From: an uncultured bacterium
GTDB lineage: Bacteria; Actinomycetota; Coriobacteriia; Coriobacteriales; Coriobacteriaceae
DNA length: 18,410 nt
Assembly (NCBI GenBank): GCA_905215195.1
Contig: CAJMPF010000009.1
Span: 1 to 18,410, forward strand
Direction of reading: 5' to 3'
The notes below the pieces were generated by a model. That model saw only the letters and a list, made by a program, of their open reading frames with translations. It did no database searches and was not told where the DNA came from. This document shows positions 1 through 5,758 of this stretch, piece after piece (position 1 is the first letter of the stretch; each line of letters starts with the position of its first letter). The position numbers and the translations under genes were made by a program.

Positions 1-245
1 ACGAGCCGACCTCGGCGCTCGATCCCGAGCTAACGGCCGAGGTGCTGCGTGTCATTAAAGACCTTGCCGCGCAGAATATGACGATGGTGATCGTGACCCA
101 CGCGATGCAGTTTGCGCGCGATGTTGCCGATCGCGTGGTCTTTATGGACGGAGGCCGCATTGTCGAGGAGGGTCCGGCCGAGCAGGTTATCGACCATCCG
201 CGCGAGCAGCGCACGCGTGAGTTTTTGAGCCGTATCGAGGGATAG
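1..245 (+). CDS. Amino-acid ABC transporter ATP-binding protein, C-terminal part (partial)
   Basis: This is the 3' end of a gene entering from the left edge; the reading frame starts at base 3. The visible 80 residues begin in the Walker B/D-loop region with EPTSALDPEL. They continue through the switch histidine in VIVTHAMQFARDVADRV and end with FMDGGRIVEEGPAEQVIDHP and FLSRIEG. That tail is characteristic of the GlnQ/HisP family, the cytoplasmic ATPases that power polar amino-acid uptake with a permease and a binding protein. The rest of the gene and the partner genes lie outside the window, so the substrate cannot be named. The TAG stop at 243-245 is followed by a clear terminator, so this is the last gene of its operon. 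Confidence 0.9.
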   Translation, partial: EPTSALDPELTAEVLRVIKDLAAQNMTMVIVTHAMQFARDVADRVVFMDGGRIVEEGPAEQVIDHPREQRTREFLSRIEG

Positions 246-278
246 GCTCAGGTATTTGCTCAACTATTAATTGAGGCG

Positions 279-315
279 AAGCCGCCGCAGGTCTTACGGT
301 CTGTGGCGGCTTTTT
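279..315 (+). terminator. Rho-independent terminator after the ABC ATPase gene
   Basis: Arms 281-290 (GCCGCCGCAG) and 301-310 (CTGTGGCGGC) form a 10-bp stem with one G-U pair. Two A-T pairs extend it at the base, and a run of five T follows at 311-315. It lies 34 nt after the ATPase stop codon. Confidence 0.9.
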
Positions 316-555
316 GTTTGCATCGGCGGGGTTCAATAATCGCCTCACAAGCTTATCTCTTCCTCTCGCCGCCTGTATTCATACGTGTGCCGAAAGGTGT
401 GCATGGACGGTCGCCCGTGAGGGTAGGGTGGTGGCATAGGACATTTGGAGGGTGAGTCGGCTCGGCTGCCGACCATGCTGCTCCCGGGATGGCACCGACC
501 GCGAACTCTCCCCGTTGGCGTCGCGCAATGCGCGCGGCCCTGCAAGGAGGTCATC
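316..555 (+). promoter_or_regulatory. Long gene-free upstream region/leader of the EF-G-like gene
   Basis: These 240 nt between the upstream terminator and the EF-G-like start contain no convincing gene. Visible structure includes a perfect 6-bp hairpin GTCGGC (456-461) with GCCGAC (468-473). A second CCGAC at 495-499 could compete for the same left arm, so two alternative folds are possible. A strong AAGGAGG ribosome site lies at 544-550, 5 nt before the ATG. I do not recognise a riboswitch family or a confident promoter. Confidence 0.35.
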
Positions 556-2631
556 ATGGGTGCTCCCAAGACCGGCAATGTAAGGAACGTGGTGCTCGTA
601 GGCCAAGGCGGGGTGGGCAAGACTTCACTCGCCGAGGCCATGCTCCACCTTTCTGGCAAGACCGCCCGCCTGGGCGGCCACGACGGCACCAAGCCCACGC
701 TCGACTATGACCCCGAAGAGGTCAAGCGTGCATTTTCCATCTCGACGACCATTGCACCGATCGACTGGAAGGGCGCGCGCATCAATGTGCTCGATGCCCC
801 GTGTTACCCCGATTTTATCGGCGACGCCTTTGCCGCGATGAGCGTCTGCGAGACGGCCCTGTTTGTGGTCGACGCCGAGGCCGGCCCGCAGCCTACGACG
901 GTTAAGCTCTGGTATGCCGCCGAGGACCTGCGCTTGGCGCGTGCGGTGTTCGTAAACCGCCTGTCGCGCTCCGAGGCCAGCTTTGCGACCACGATGGACC
1001 TGCTGCAGGAGCGCTTTGGCACGCGACTGGGCGCCGTGACCCTTCCCTGGGGCGAGGGCGAGGACTTTGATGGCATCATCGACCTGGTGCGCATGAAGGC
1101 GCGCCATTGCAACGGCGCCGAAGCCGTTGAGTCGGAGATTCCCGAGGAGTATCGTGCCCAGGCCGAGGAGGCCCATGACCATCTGTGCGAGCTGGTGGCC
1201 GAGGCTGACGACGAACTGATGATGAAGTACTTGGAAGGCGAGGAGACGCTGACGCAGGAGGAGCTTGAGGGCTTGCTGTCGAAGGCGATTGCCGAGCGCA
1301 TCTTTGTGCCGGTCTTTGCGGGCGATTGCATTAAGGAGCAGGGCGTCAACTCGCTGATGGACGACATCGCCACGTACTTCCCGGCGCCGACGGACTACGG
1401 CGAGATGCCGCTCATCGACGGTGATTCGCTCAAGATTTCGAGCGACGATGACCGTCCGGTGGCGTTTGTGTTTAAGACGCTGGCCGATCCGCAGCAGGGT
1501 CGCATCAGCTTTATCAAGGTGCTGACGGGTACGCTTGAGCCGGGTCTTGAGCTGATCAACGCGCGTACCCGCAAGAGCGATCGTCTGGCCCACCTGTATG
1601 TGATGTGCGGCCGCGACATGACCGAGGTCGGTCACGCCTATGCCGGCGACATCATCGTGGCGCCCAAGCTGGCGGCCGAGACGGGCGATACGCTCTCCAT
1701 TACCGGTAAGGTCGAGGCTGCGGCGTTTAAGTTCCCCAACTCGCAGTACCGCATTGCCATCGAGGCCGAGAACCGTGGCGACGAAGAGAAGCTCTATACG
1801 TTTATCGAGAAGGCGTGCAAGGCTGATCCGACCATGAGCATCGATCGTGACGAGGAGACGGGCCAGACTATCATCTCCGCCGTTGGTGAGGCGCAGGTTT
1901 CGGTGCTGCTCAACCGTTTGGAGGATCGCACCAAGGTCGTGGCCAAGAGCGTGCCGATCCGCATTCCGTATCGCGAGACCATCCGCCGCACGGCGAGCGC
2001 CCAGGGTCGCCACAAGAAGCAGACCGGTGGCGCCGGTCAGTACGGCGACTGCTGGCTGCGCGTGGAGCCGCTTATTGGGCCCGACGGCACGAGCGACGGC
2101 TACGAGTTTGTGGATGAGGTCGTGGGCGGCCGCATTCCGCGCTCGCTGATCCCCGCCGTGGACAAGGGTGTCCAGGAGACCATGAAGGACGGCATCATTG
2201 CCGGCTACCCGCTCACGGGCATTCGCGTGGCTGTGTACGACGGCTCGTATCACAGCGTCGACTCCAACGAGATGGCGTTCCGCGCGGCGGCTCGCATCGG
2301 CCTGCGCAAGGCATGCGCCGATGCCGACCCGGTGGTGCTGGAGCCCATCGAGGAAATCACGGTGACTATTCCCGAGAGCTACGCCGGCGCCGTGATGGGT
2401 GACATCTCGGCATCGCGCGGTCGCGTGACGGGCATGGAGACCGATGAACGCGGCGACACCGTGGTCATCGCCCAGGCACCTCTCGCCGAGCTGACGGATT
2501 ACTCGACGCGCCTGCGCTCTATCACGCGCGGCACGGGTGACTTTACCATGAAGCCCGCTGGCTATGAGCAGGTTCCCTATGACGTTCAGGCCAAGCTGGT
2601 CGAGCGCTATGAGGAGGGTCGCGCCAAGTAG
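556..2631 (+). CDS. Elongation factor G-like translational GTPase (EF-G paralog)
   Basis: The product is 691 residues, full length for EF-G. The start at 556 is chosen because AAGGAGG precedes it by 5 nt; an in-frame ATG at 445 lacks such a site. Domain order fits EF-G: a G domain, a beta-barrel domain II, domain III, domain IV with YRETIRR at about 472-478 followed by a KKQTGGAGQYGD loop, and a domain V with MGDISASRGRVTGME. True EF-G drives tRNA/mRNA translocation on the ribosome. The G motifs here depart from that family. The P-loop is GQGGVGKT (16-23) instead of AHIDAGKT. The DxxG motif reads DAPC (80-83), with Cys for Gly. The NKxD motif reads NRLS (134-137). It is therefore a paralog such as the FusA2/EF-G2 group rather than housekeeping FusA. 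Tetracycline ribosomal-protection proteins are a less likely alternative. It stands alone and ends at a strong terminator. Confidence 0.85.
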   Translation: MGAPKTGNVRNVVLVGQGGVGKTSLAEAMLHLSGKTARLGGHDGTKPTLDYDPEEVKRAFSISTTIAPIDWKGARINVLDAPCYPDFIGDAFAAMSVCETALFVVDAEAGPQPTTVKLWYAAEDLRLARAVFVNRLSRSEASFATTMDLLQERFGTRLGAVTLPWGEGEDFDGIIDLVRMKARHCNGAEAVESEIPEEYRAQAEEAHDHLCELVAEADDELMMKYLEGEETLTQEELEGLLSKAIAERIFVPVFAGDCIKEQGVNSLMDDIATYFPAPTDYGEMPLIDGDSLKISSDDDRPVAFVFKTLADPQQGRISFIKVLTGTLEPGLELINARTRKSDRLAHLYVMCGRDMTEVGHAYAGDIIVAPKLAAETGDTLSITGKVEAAAFKFPNSQYRIAIEAENRGDEEKLYTFIEKACKADPTMSIDRDEETGQTIISAVGEAQVSVLLNRLEDRTKVVAKSVPIRIPYRETIRRTASAQGRHKKQTGGAGQYGDCWLRVEPLIGPDGTSDGYEFVDEVVGGRIPRSLIPAVDKGVQETMKDGIIAGYPLTGIRVAVYDGSYHSVDSNEMAFRAAARIGLRKACADADPVVLEPIEEITVTIPESYAGAVMGDISASRGRVTGMETDERGDTVVIAQAPLAELTDYSTRLRSITRGTGDFTMKPAGYEQVPYDVQAKLVERYEEGRAK

Positions 2632-2666
2632 CGTGTGGCGTTGCCTGCAACATACATGCCGATGCA

Positions 2667-2701
2667 AGGGCCGCTCTGGGTAACCCAGGGCGGCCCTTTT
2701 T
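2667..2701 (+). terminator. Rho-independent terminator after the EF-G-like gene
   Basis: A 14-bp stem (2667-2680 with 2684-2697, one wobble pair) closes on a 3-nt TAA loop and is followed by TTTT. It lies 35 nt after the stop codon. The gene beyond it is convergent. The complementary strand lacks a T run, so this mainly serves the plus strand. Confidence 0.93.
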
Positions 2702-2760
2702 GATCCCTGGGGGACGGAGGAAAACAGATCATCTTTGGGTTACGGGTGGCGCGGTCGGCA

Positions 2761-3744
2761 CTAGTCTCCGGATGCCTGGTTGCGACCGGTGGCGTAGTCG
2801 ATCTGCACGTGCGGCTGCAGGTTGTAGCAATATACGTGGAAGCAGAGGGTCTTGCCGTGGTCCTCGACCGATTGCGCCTCAAGGCGCACGCCACGGCAGA
2901 CAAGTTCCTCTTCGTTATACATGGGCGTGACGCGGTAGAGCACATGGTTGCCCGTGTCGCGGATGTAGCCGAGAATCTGCTCCTCAAACGGCAGCATGCC
3001 CGTTTCGTTGAGATAGCGCGTGCCGGTGAGGAGATTTTTGCGGTTGGCGTTTTCGCCGCAGAGCGACCAGGCGATAAGGTGGCAGCGGTTGTAGAGGCTC
3101 TGGCCCGGAATAAAGTCGTAGCGCTGCTGGTGCCAACCGGCAGGATGGATACGCGAGATATCGCCGCGCTCGCCTTGACCGAGTGATTCGGGGCCCACGC
3201 AGGCGAGCGCTTTGCGAGTGCGGCCCAAGCTGTCGAGCTTGGAGAACTTCTTAAAGCAGCCCTCTTCTGTAGCGCGCTCGTATTCATCGAGCGTGAATGA
3301 TGGTGTGCCGAGCGGGTGCGTGCTGTCGGCGCGAAGGGCAACGTAGGGGTTGCCGGCGTAGTCGGGAATGCTGCTGAGATAAACACCGCGGGCGCGGTTG
3401 AGGTCGGGGTTTTCGACCTCGTCGATGGGGGTGGCGGCACTGTCCGCGGAAACGTCGTCATCGGTGTCGGTTGCGGCGGAATCGGAGCCATCGCCAGAGT
3501 CCTGGCCGTTTTGAGGGTCCGGGGAGCTCGCCGTTCCCGATTCGAGCCGGGCAACCAGGTCTGCCTCGTCGTCGGTGCGGCTGGGGCTCTCGTTTTGTTT
3601 TTCGGCCAGAGCCGCCGCCTGCTCATCGCTTTGCGGCGACAGCAGCTTGGGCGCTCCGTCGAGCGATCCCGTAAACAGCGCAAACCCCAGCACCACGGCG
3701 GTGCCGATGGAAAGTACTTGCTTGTAGGTGGACTTGCGCGACAT
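2761..3744 (-). CDS. DNA/RNA non-specific endonuclease, EndA/DNA-entry-nuclease-like, membrane-anchored or secreted
   Basis: This 327-residue protein has three parts. A basic N terminus carries one hydrophobic segment (about 10-27) that could be a signal peptide or anchor; no lipobox cysteine is seen. A low-complexity D/S/T/A-rich linker spans about 31-115. The nuclease domain covers about 120-320. In it, LYNRCHLIAWSLCGENANRKNL (217-238) contains the candidate general-base His222 and the Asn residues that bind the metal in the beta-beta-alpha-metal nuclease fold. GTRYLNETGMLPFE, TGNHVLYRVTP and a closing YNLQPHVQIDYATG closely resemble streptococcal EndA-type nucleases. These degrade extracellular DNA or the non-transformed strand during uptake. 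The start has AGGAG 5 nt upstream. The active domain should lie outside the membrane. The biological role here, whether nutrient DNA scavenging, biofilm or DNA uptake, is not shown by neighbours. Confidence 0.85.
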   Translation of the reverse strand: MSRKSTYKQVLSIGTAVVLGFALFTGSLDGAPKLLSPQSDEQAAALAEKQNESPSRTDDEADLVARLESGTASSPDPQNGQDSGDGSDSAATDTDDDVSADSAATPIDEVENPDLNRARGVYLSSIPDYAGNPYVALRADSTHPLGTPSFTLDEYERATEEGCFKKFSKLDSLGRTRKALACVGPESLGQGERGDISRIHPAGWHQQRYDFIPGQSLYNRCHLIAWSLCGENANRKNLLTGTRYLNETGMLPFEEQILGYIRDTGNHVLYRVTPMYNEEELVCRGVRLEAQSVEDHGKTLCFHVYCYNLQPHVQIDYATGRNQASGD

Positions 3745-3777
3745 TGAGGCTCCTGGATGGACGGTTGGGAATCTACC

Positions 3778-3786
3778 AGTCTAGCA
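3778..3786 (-). promoter_or_regulatory. Probable extended -10 promoter of the endonuclease gene
   Basis: On the minus strand this reads TGCTAGACT: an extended -10 TG, one base, then TAGACT. It lies 34 nt upstream of the endonuclease ATG. No good -35 box is visible. The call is strengthened by the same TGCTA pattern before other genes in the window. Confidence 0.4.
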
Positions 3787-3851
3787 GGAGCCGGCAGGGG
3801 CCGTTCTGTCGAACAAATACTCAAGATTTGGGATAGACGCTACTGATTCAT

Positions 3852-3948
3852 TTGCCTCATATGGAGCTGCGGTGGTTGTGTATGTGGGGCTATTTTGCTT
3901 TTCCCCAGATAAAACCCGCCAAAATAAACCTGTCCCTTATTGGCAGGT
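3852..3948 (-). mobile_element. Putative 97-bp inserted element carrying hairpin repeat copy A
   Basis: This is the segment lying between the two 11-bp direct repeats. Read on the minus strand, it starts with the hairpin repeat (3903-3948) and continues with about 50 nt of unrecognised sequence. It holds no coding sequence, so it would be a non-autonomous element needing a transposase elsewhere. The boundaries are inferred only from the direct repeats. A slippage or recombination duplication is an alternative. Confidence 0.45.
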
Positions 3949-3949
3949 T
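3903..3949 (-). repeat. Dispersed hairpin repeat, copy A
   Basis: This 47-bp copy differs from copy B (9094-9140) at only four positions. Read on the minus strand, AACCTGCCAA pairs with TTGGCGGGTT around a loop containing GGGACAGG. It is followed by TTATCTGGGG, a weak T-rich tail. It begins inside the larE stop codon and could serve as that gene's terminator. Confidence 0.85.
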
Positions 3950-4826
3950 ACTGATTCATGGCACCGTGAATGTAGGGGGTGACCTCGGGGGAGATATGGT
4001 CGCAGCCCAGCTCGCGCAGCGCGGACTCGATGGCGGCGGGCAGCGGGGTTTTGCCCTCGGTGTCAACGGCGTTGCCACCGAGGGTAGCAATCTTGGCAAC
4101 ATCTGCGGGTGCGGCCTCGATATGCATGCAGCCGCCGATCAAGCGCGCGCGTACCTGTGCCAGATCAAGATCGTGCAGGTAATCCTCGCAGGCGCGGATT
4201 AAATCGACCTTCTCGCGCGTAAGCTCCTCGCCCGTGGGAACGCGCGTGGCAAGACATGCTCCCGCCGGCAGGTTCCAAACGGGATAGCCCCATGCGCGCA
4301 GCAGCTCGCGCTCTTCGTCCTTGGTAAAGCCGACCTCCATGAGAGGGGAGCGTACGCCGAGCTCTTCTGCCGCGCGCATACCAGGGCGGTAGTCGCCGCG
4401 ATCACTTGCATTGCTGCCATCGATGACGGTGGGAAAGCCGAGCGACTTGGCGTGGTTGACGATGGCGGTAAAGCCGGCGTGCTTGCAGTGGTAGCAGCGA
4501 TTGGCATCGTTGCAGGCTACTTGGGGGAGCTGCAGCTGATCGACCGAAAGATTGAGCACGGGGAGCTTAAAATGCGGCCCCTCATTGGCCTGTCCATCAA
4601 CGGACTGCTCAAACGAAGCCTGTTCGGGCGTGCCGATGAGCGGCGTGGTGAGATGGACGAGGAGGGTATTGGTAGGCATGATGCGGGCGCATACGGCGGC
4701 CAAAAAACTGCTGTCAACGCCGCCGGAAAAGCCGATGGCGACGCGTCCGTATGCCAAAAGCAGCTGCTCGAGTGCTGCGAGTTTGTCCTGAAGCTCCTCT
4801 GCGGGTGCGGCGGTGTCTGAAAGCAT
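3948..4826 (-). CDS. larE: LarE-family ATP-dependent sulfur transferase (PP-loop protein)
   Basis: This protein has 292 residues, typical for LarE. The PP-loop ATP pyrophosphatase motif SGGVDSS is at 34-40, followed by DGSNASDRGDYRPGMRAA and the signature LPAGACLATRVPTGE. LarE supplies sulfur to the pyridinium thiocarboxylate nickel-pincer cofactor of lactate racemase and related enzymes. Three cysteines stand at the family's key positions: Cys111 and Cys114 in NRCYHCK and Cys191 in ACLATR. LarE proteins with this three-cysteine set are the iron-sulfur-cluster type. Those with only the last cysteine sacrifice it. I therefore infer a cluster-dependent enzyme. No larA, larB or larC is in the window. 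The start is preceded by AAGGA about 7 nt upstream. The stop codon is formed at the edge of repeat copy A. Some family members are annotated only as adenine nucleotide alpha hydrolases. Confidence 0.85.
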   Translation of the reverse strand: MLSDTAAPAEELQDKLAALEQLLLAYGRVAIGFSGGVDSSFLAAVCARIMPTNTLLVHLTTPLIGTPEQASFEQSVDGQANEGPHFKLPVLNLSVDQLQLPQVACNDANRCYHCKHAGFTAIVNHAKSLGFPTVIDGSNASDRGDYRPGMRAAEELGVRSPLMEVGFTKDEERELLRAWGYPVWNLPAGACLATRVPTGEELTREKVDLIRACEDYLHDLDLAQVRARLIGGCMHIEAAPADVAKIATLGGNAVDTEGKTPLPAAIESALRELGCDHISPEVTPYIHGAMNQ

Positions 4827-4860
4827 GAAAGTTCCTTACAGTTATTAAAGCTCGGATGAA

Positions 4861-4888
4861 ACTATAATCCCACCGAGCTGCTTGTCAT
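4861..4888 (-). promoter_or_regulatory. Probable sigma70-type promoter for larE
   Basis: On the minus strand there is an ATGACA -35 box (complement of 4883-4888). A 16-bp spacer separates it from the -10 box TATAGT (complement of 4861-4866). Each matches five of six consensus bases. The predicted start of transcription is about 30 nt before the larE ATG. Confidence 0.55.
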
Positions 4889-4920
4889 AAGACTTCCAGC
4901 TATGTAACGAAAGTGCAATA

Positions 4921-4947
4921 TGCTATATACGTTATATACAAGCTTGT
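4921..4947 (+). promoter_or_regulatory. Probable promoter and palindrome upstream of the HAD gene
   Basis: TGCTATATA at 4921-4929 is an extended -10 box, with TATATAC repeated at 4924-4930 and 4933-4939. A perfect 10-bp palindrome, ACAAGCTTGT, follows at 4938-4947, about where transcription would begin, so it could be an operator. The stretch is strikingly AT-rich against its surroundings. No -35 box is clear. Confidence 0.4.
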
Positions 4948-4994
4948 AAAGTGCGGTAGAGTGGCAGTAATGCAATCCGGCGAGGGGGACCGAT

Positions 4995-5645
4995 ATGATC
5001 AAGGCTGTTATTTTTGACATGGATGGAACGCTGGTCGATACCGAGCGTTTGGGGATTAGGGCCTGGAAGGCAGGCGCCGCTGAGCTGGGGCTCGCGATTG
5101 ATGATGCGCTGGTTCATCAGTTTATCGGTCGCACGCTGCCCGATGTCATGGACATCCTTGAGGCACATTACGGCAGCAGAGAAACCGCTGAGGCGATCTA
5201 TCGTCGCCACAAGGAGATTCGCGACGAGATGGTCAAGACCGAACTGGAACTTAAGGCCGGTGCCGCCGAGTGCCTAGACGAGCTGCTGGCTGCGGGCTAT
5301 CACGTGGGTCTAGCGACGTCGTCGCGCCTCGTTACGGCCGAGCGCAACCTTAAGATGGTCGGTCTTTTTGACAAGTTTGAAACGGTAACGTGTGGCGAGG
5401 ACGTCGTGCACGGCAAGCCCGACCCCGAGATGTATCTGCTCGCCTGCGAGCGCGCGGGCTTTGCTCCCGAGGAATGTGCCGTGGTCGAGGATTCGCGCAA
5501 CGGCTGCGTCTCGGGCATCACGGCCGGATGCCATGTCTTTGCCGTCCCCGATATCGTGCCGCTGCCGCAGGACGTGGTGGATGGCTGCGAGGCCGTGCTC
5601 GATACGCTGTTCGACCTGGCGGCGGCAATCAAGACTGTGCGCTAG
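4995..5645 (+). CDS. HAD-superfamily hydrolase, beta-phosphoglucomutase-like (subfamily IA)
   Basis: This cytoplasmic enzyme has 216 residues. All four HAD motifs are intact: I is FDMDGTLVD with nucleophile Asp8 and acid/base Asp10; II is ATSS at 107-110; III is Lys141 in GKPDPEMY; IV is VVEDSRNG with Glu165 and Asp166. A helical cap (about 15-85) lies between motifs I and II, as in phosphoglycolate phosphatases, sugar-phosphate phosphatases and beta-phosphoglucomutases. It should remove or move a phosphate on a small metabolite; the substrate cannot be read from the sequence. GAGGGGG at 4982-4988 precedes the ATG by 6 nt. It is monocistronic, with its own promoter region and a strong terminator shared with the convergent LacI gene. 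Confidence 0.9.
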   Translation: MIKAVIFDMDGTLVDTERLGIRAWKAGAAELGLAIDDALVHQFIGRTLPDVMDILEAHYGSRETAEAIYRRHKEIRDEMVKTELELKAGAAECLDELLAAGYHVGLATSSRLVTAERNLKMVGLFDKFETVTCGEDVVHGKPDPEMYLLACERAGFAPEECAVVEDSRNGCVSGITAGCHVFAVPDIVPLPQDVVDGCEAVLDTLFDLAAAIKTVR

Positions 5646-5684
5646 AAAATTGCGGCGTTGAAACGAGCGATTGCTCACGTTTGC

Positions 5685-5732
5685 GCTTAAGCAAAAGGGG
5701 TCCGGCAATGGTCGGGCCCCTTTTGCTTAAGC
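5685..5732. terminator. Bidirectional terminator with 20-bp stem
   Basis: Arms 5685-5704 and 5713-5732 pair over 20 bp with a single wobble and an 8-nt loop. The stem contains AAAAGGGG on the left and CCCCTTTT on the right, so each strand presents a GC stem followed by T residues. It lies between the convergent HAD and LacI genes and can end both transcripts. Confidence 0.92.
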
Positions 5733-5758
5733 GGCGACTTAGCATACTCGCGGGCGTG

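Larger units (their letters stand above)
3841..3959. repeat. 11-bp direct repeats bracketing an inserted segment at the larE stop codon
   Basis: TACTGATTCAT occurs at 3841-3851 and again at 3949-3959. On the minus strand these read ATGAATCAGTA, the last codons of larE (Met-Asn-Gln-stop). The copy that belongs to the gene is completed to TAA by the inserted DNA. The distal copy is completed to TAG. The 97 bp between them (3852-3948) contain hairpin repeat copy A. The arrangement looks like a target-site duplication that left the protein unchanged. Confidence 0.7.

Noticed and set aside
486..503. T-box-like string GGGATGGCACCGACCGCG in the EF-G-like leader
   Set aside because: It differs from the conserved T-box core AGGGTGGNACCGCG by insertions. 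No terminator/antiterminator with a T run follows, and the downstream gene is not an aminoacyl-tRNA synthetase or amino-acid gene.
625..2667. Long minus-strand open frame opposite the EF-G-like gene
   Set aside because: It is a mirror of GC-rich codon bias: no ribosome site, a low-complexity His/Arg/Leu-rich translation and no recognisable domain, while the plus strand encodes a clear EF-G homolog.
2607..3824. Second minus-strand frame overlapping the nuclease gene
   Set aside because: The translation is Arg/Ser/Pro/Thr-rich and featureless. The other minus-strand frame gives the recognisable endonuclease with a good start.
4863..4868. Perfect TATAAT on the plus strand as the HAD promoter
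   Set aside because: No -35 is at proper spacing, it lies 127 nt before the gene, and it coincides with the larE -10 on the opposite strand. The extended -10 at 4921 is closer and more plausible.
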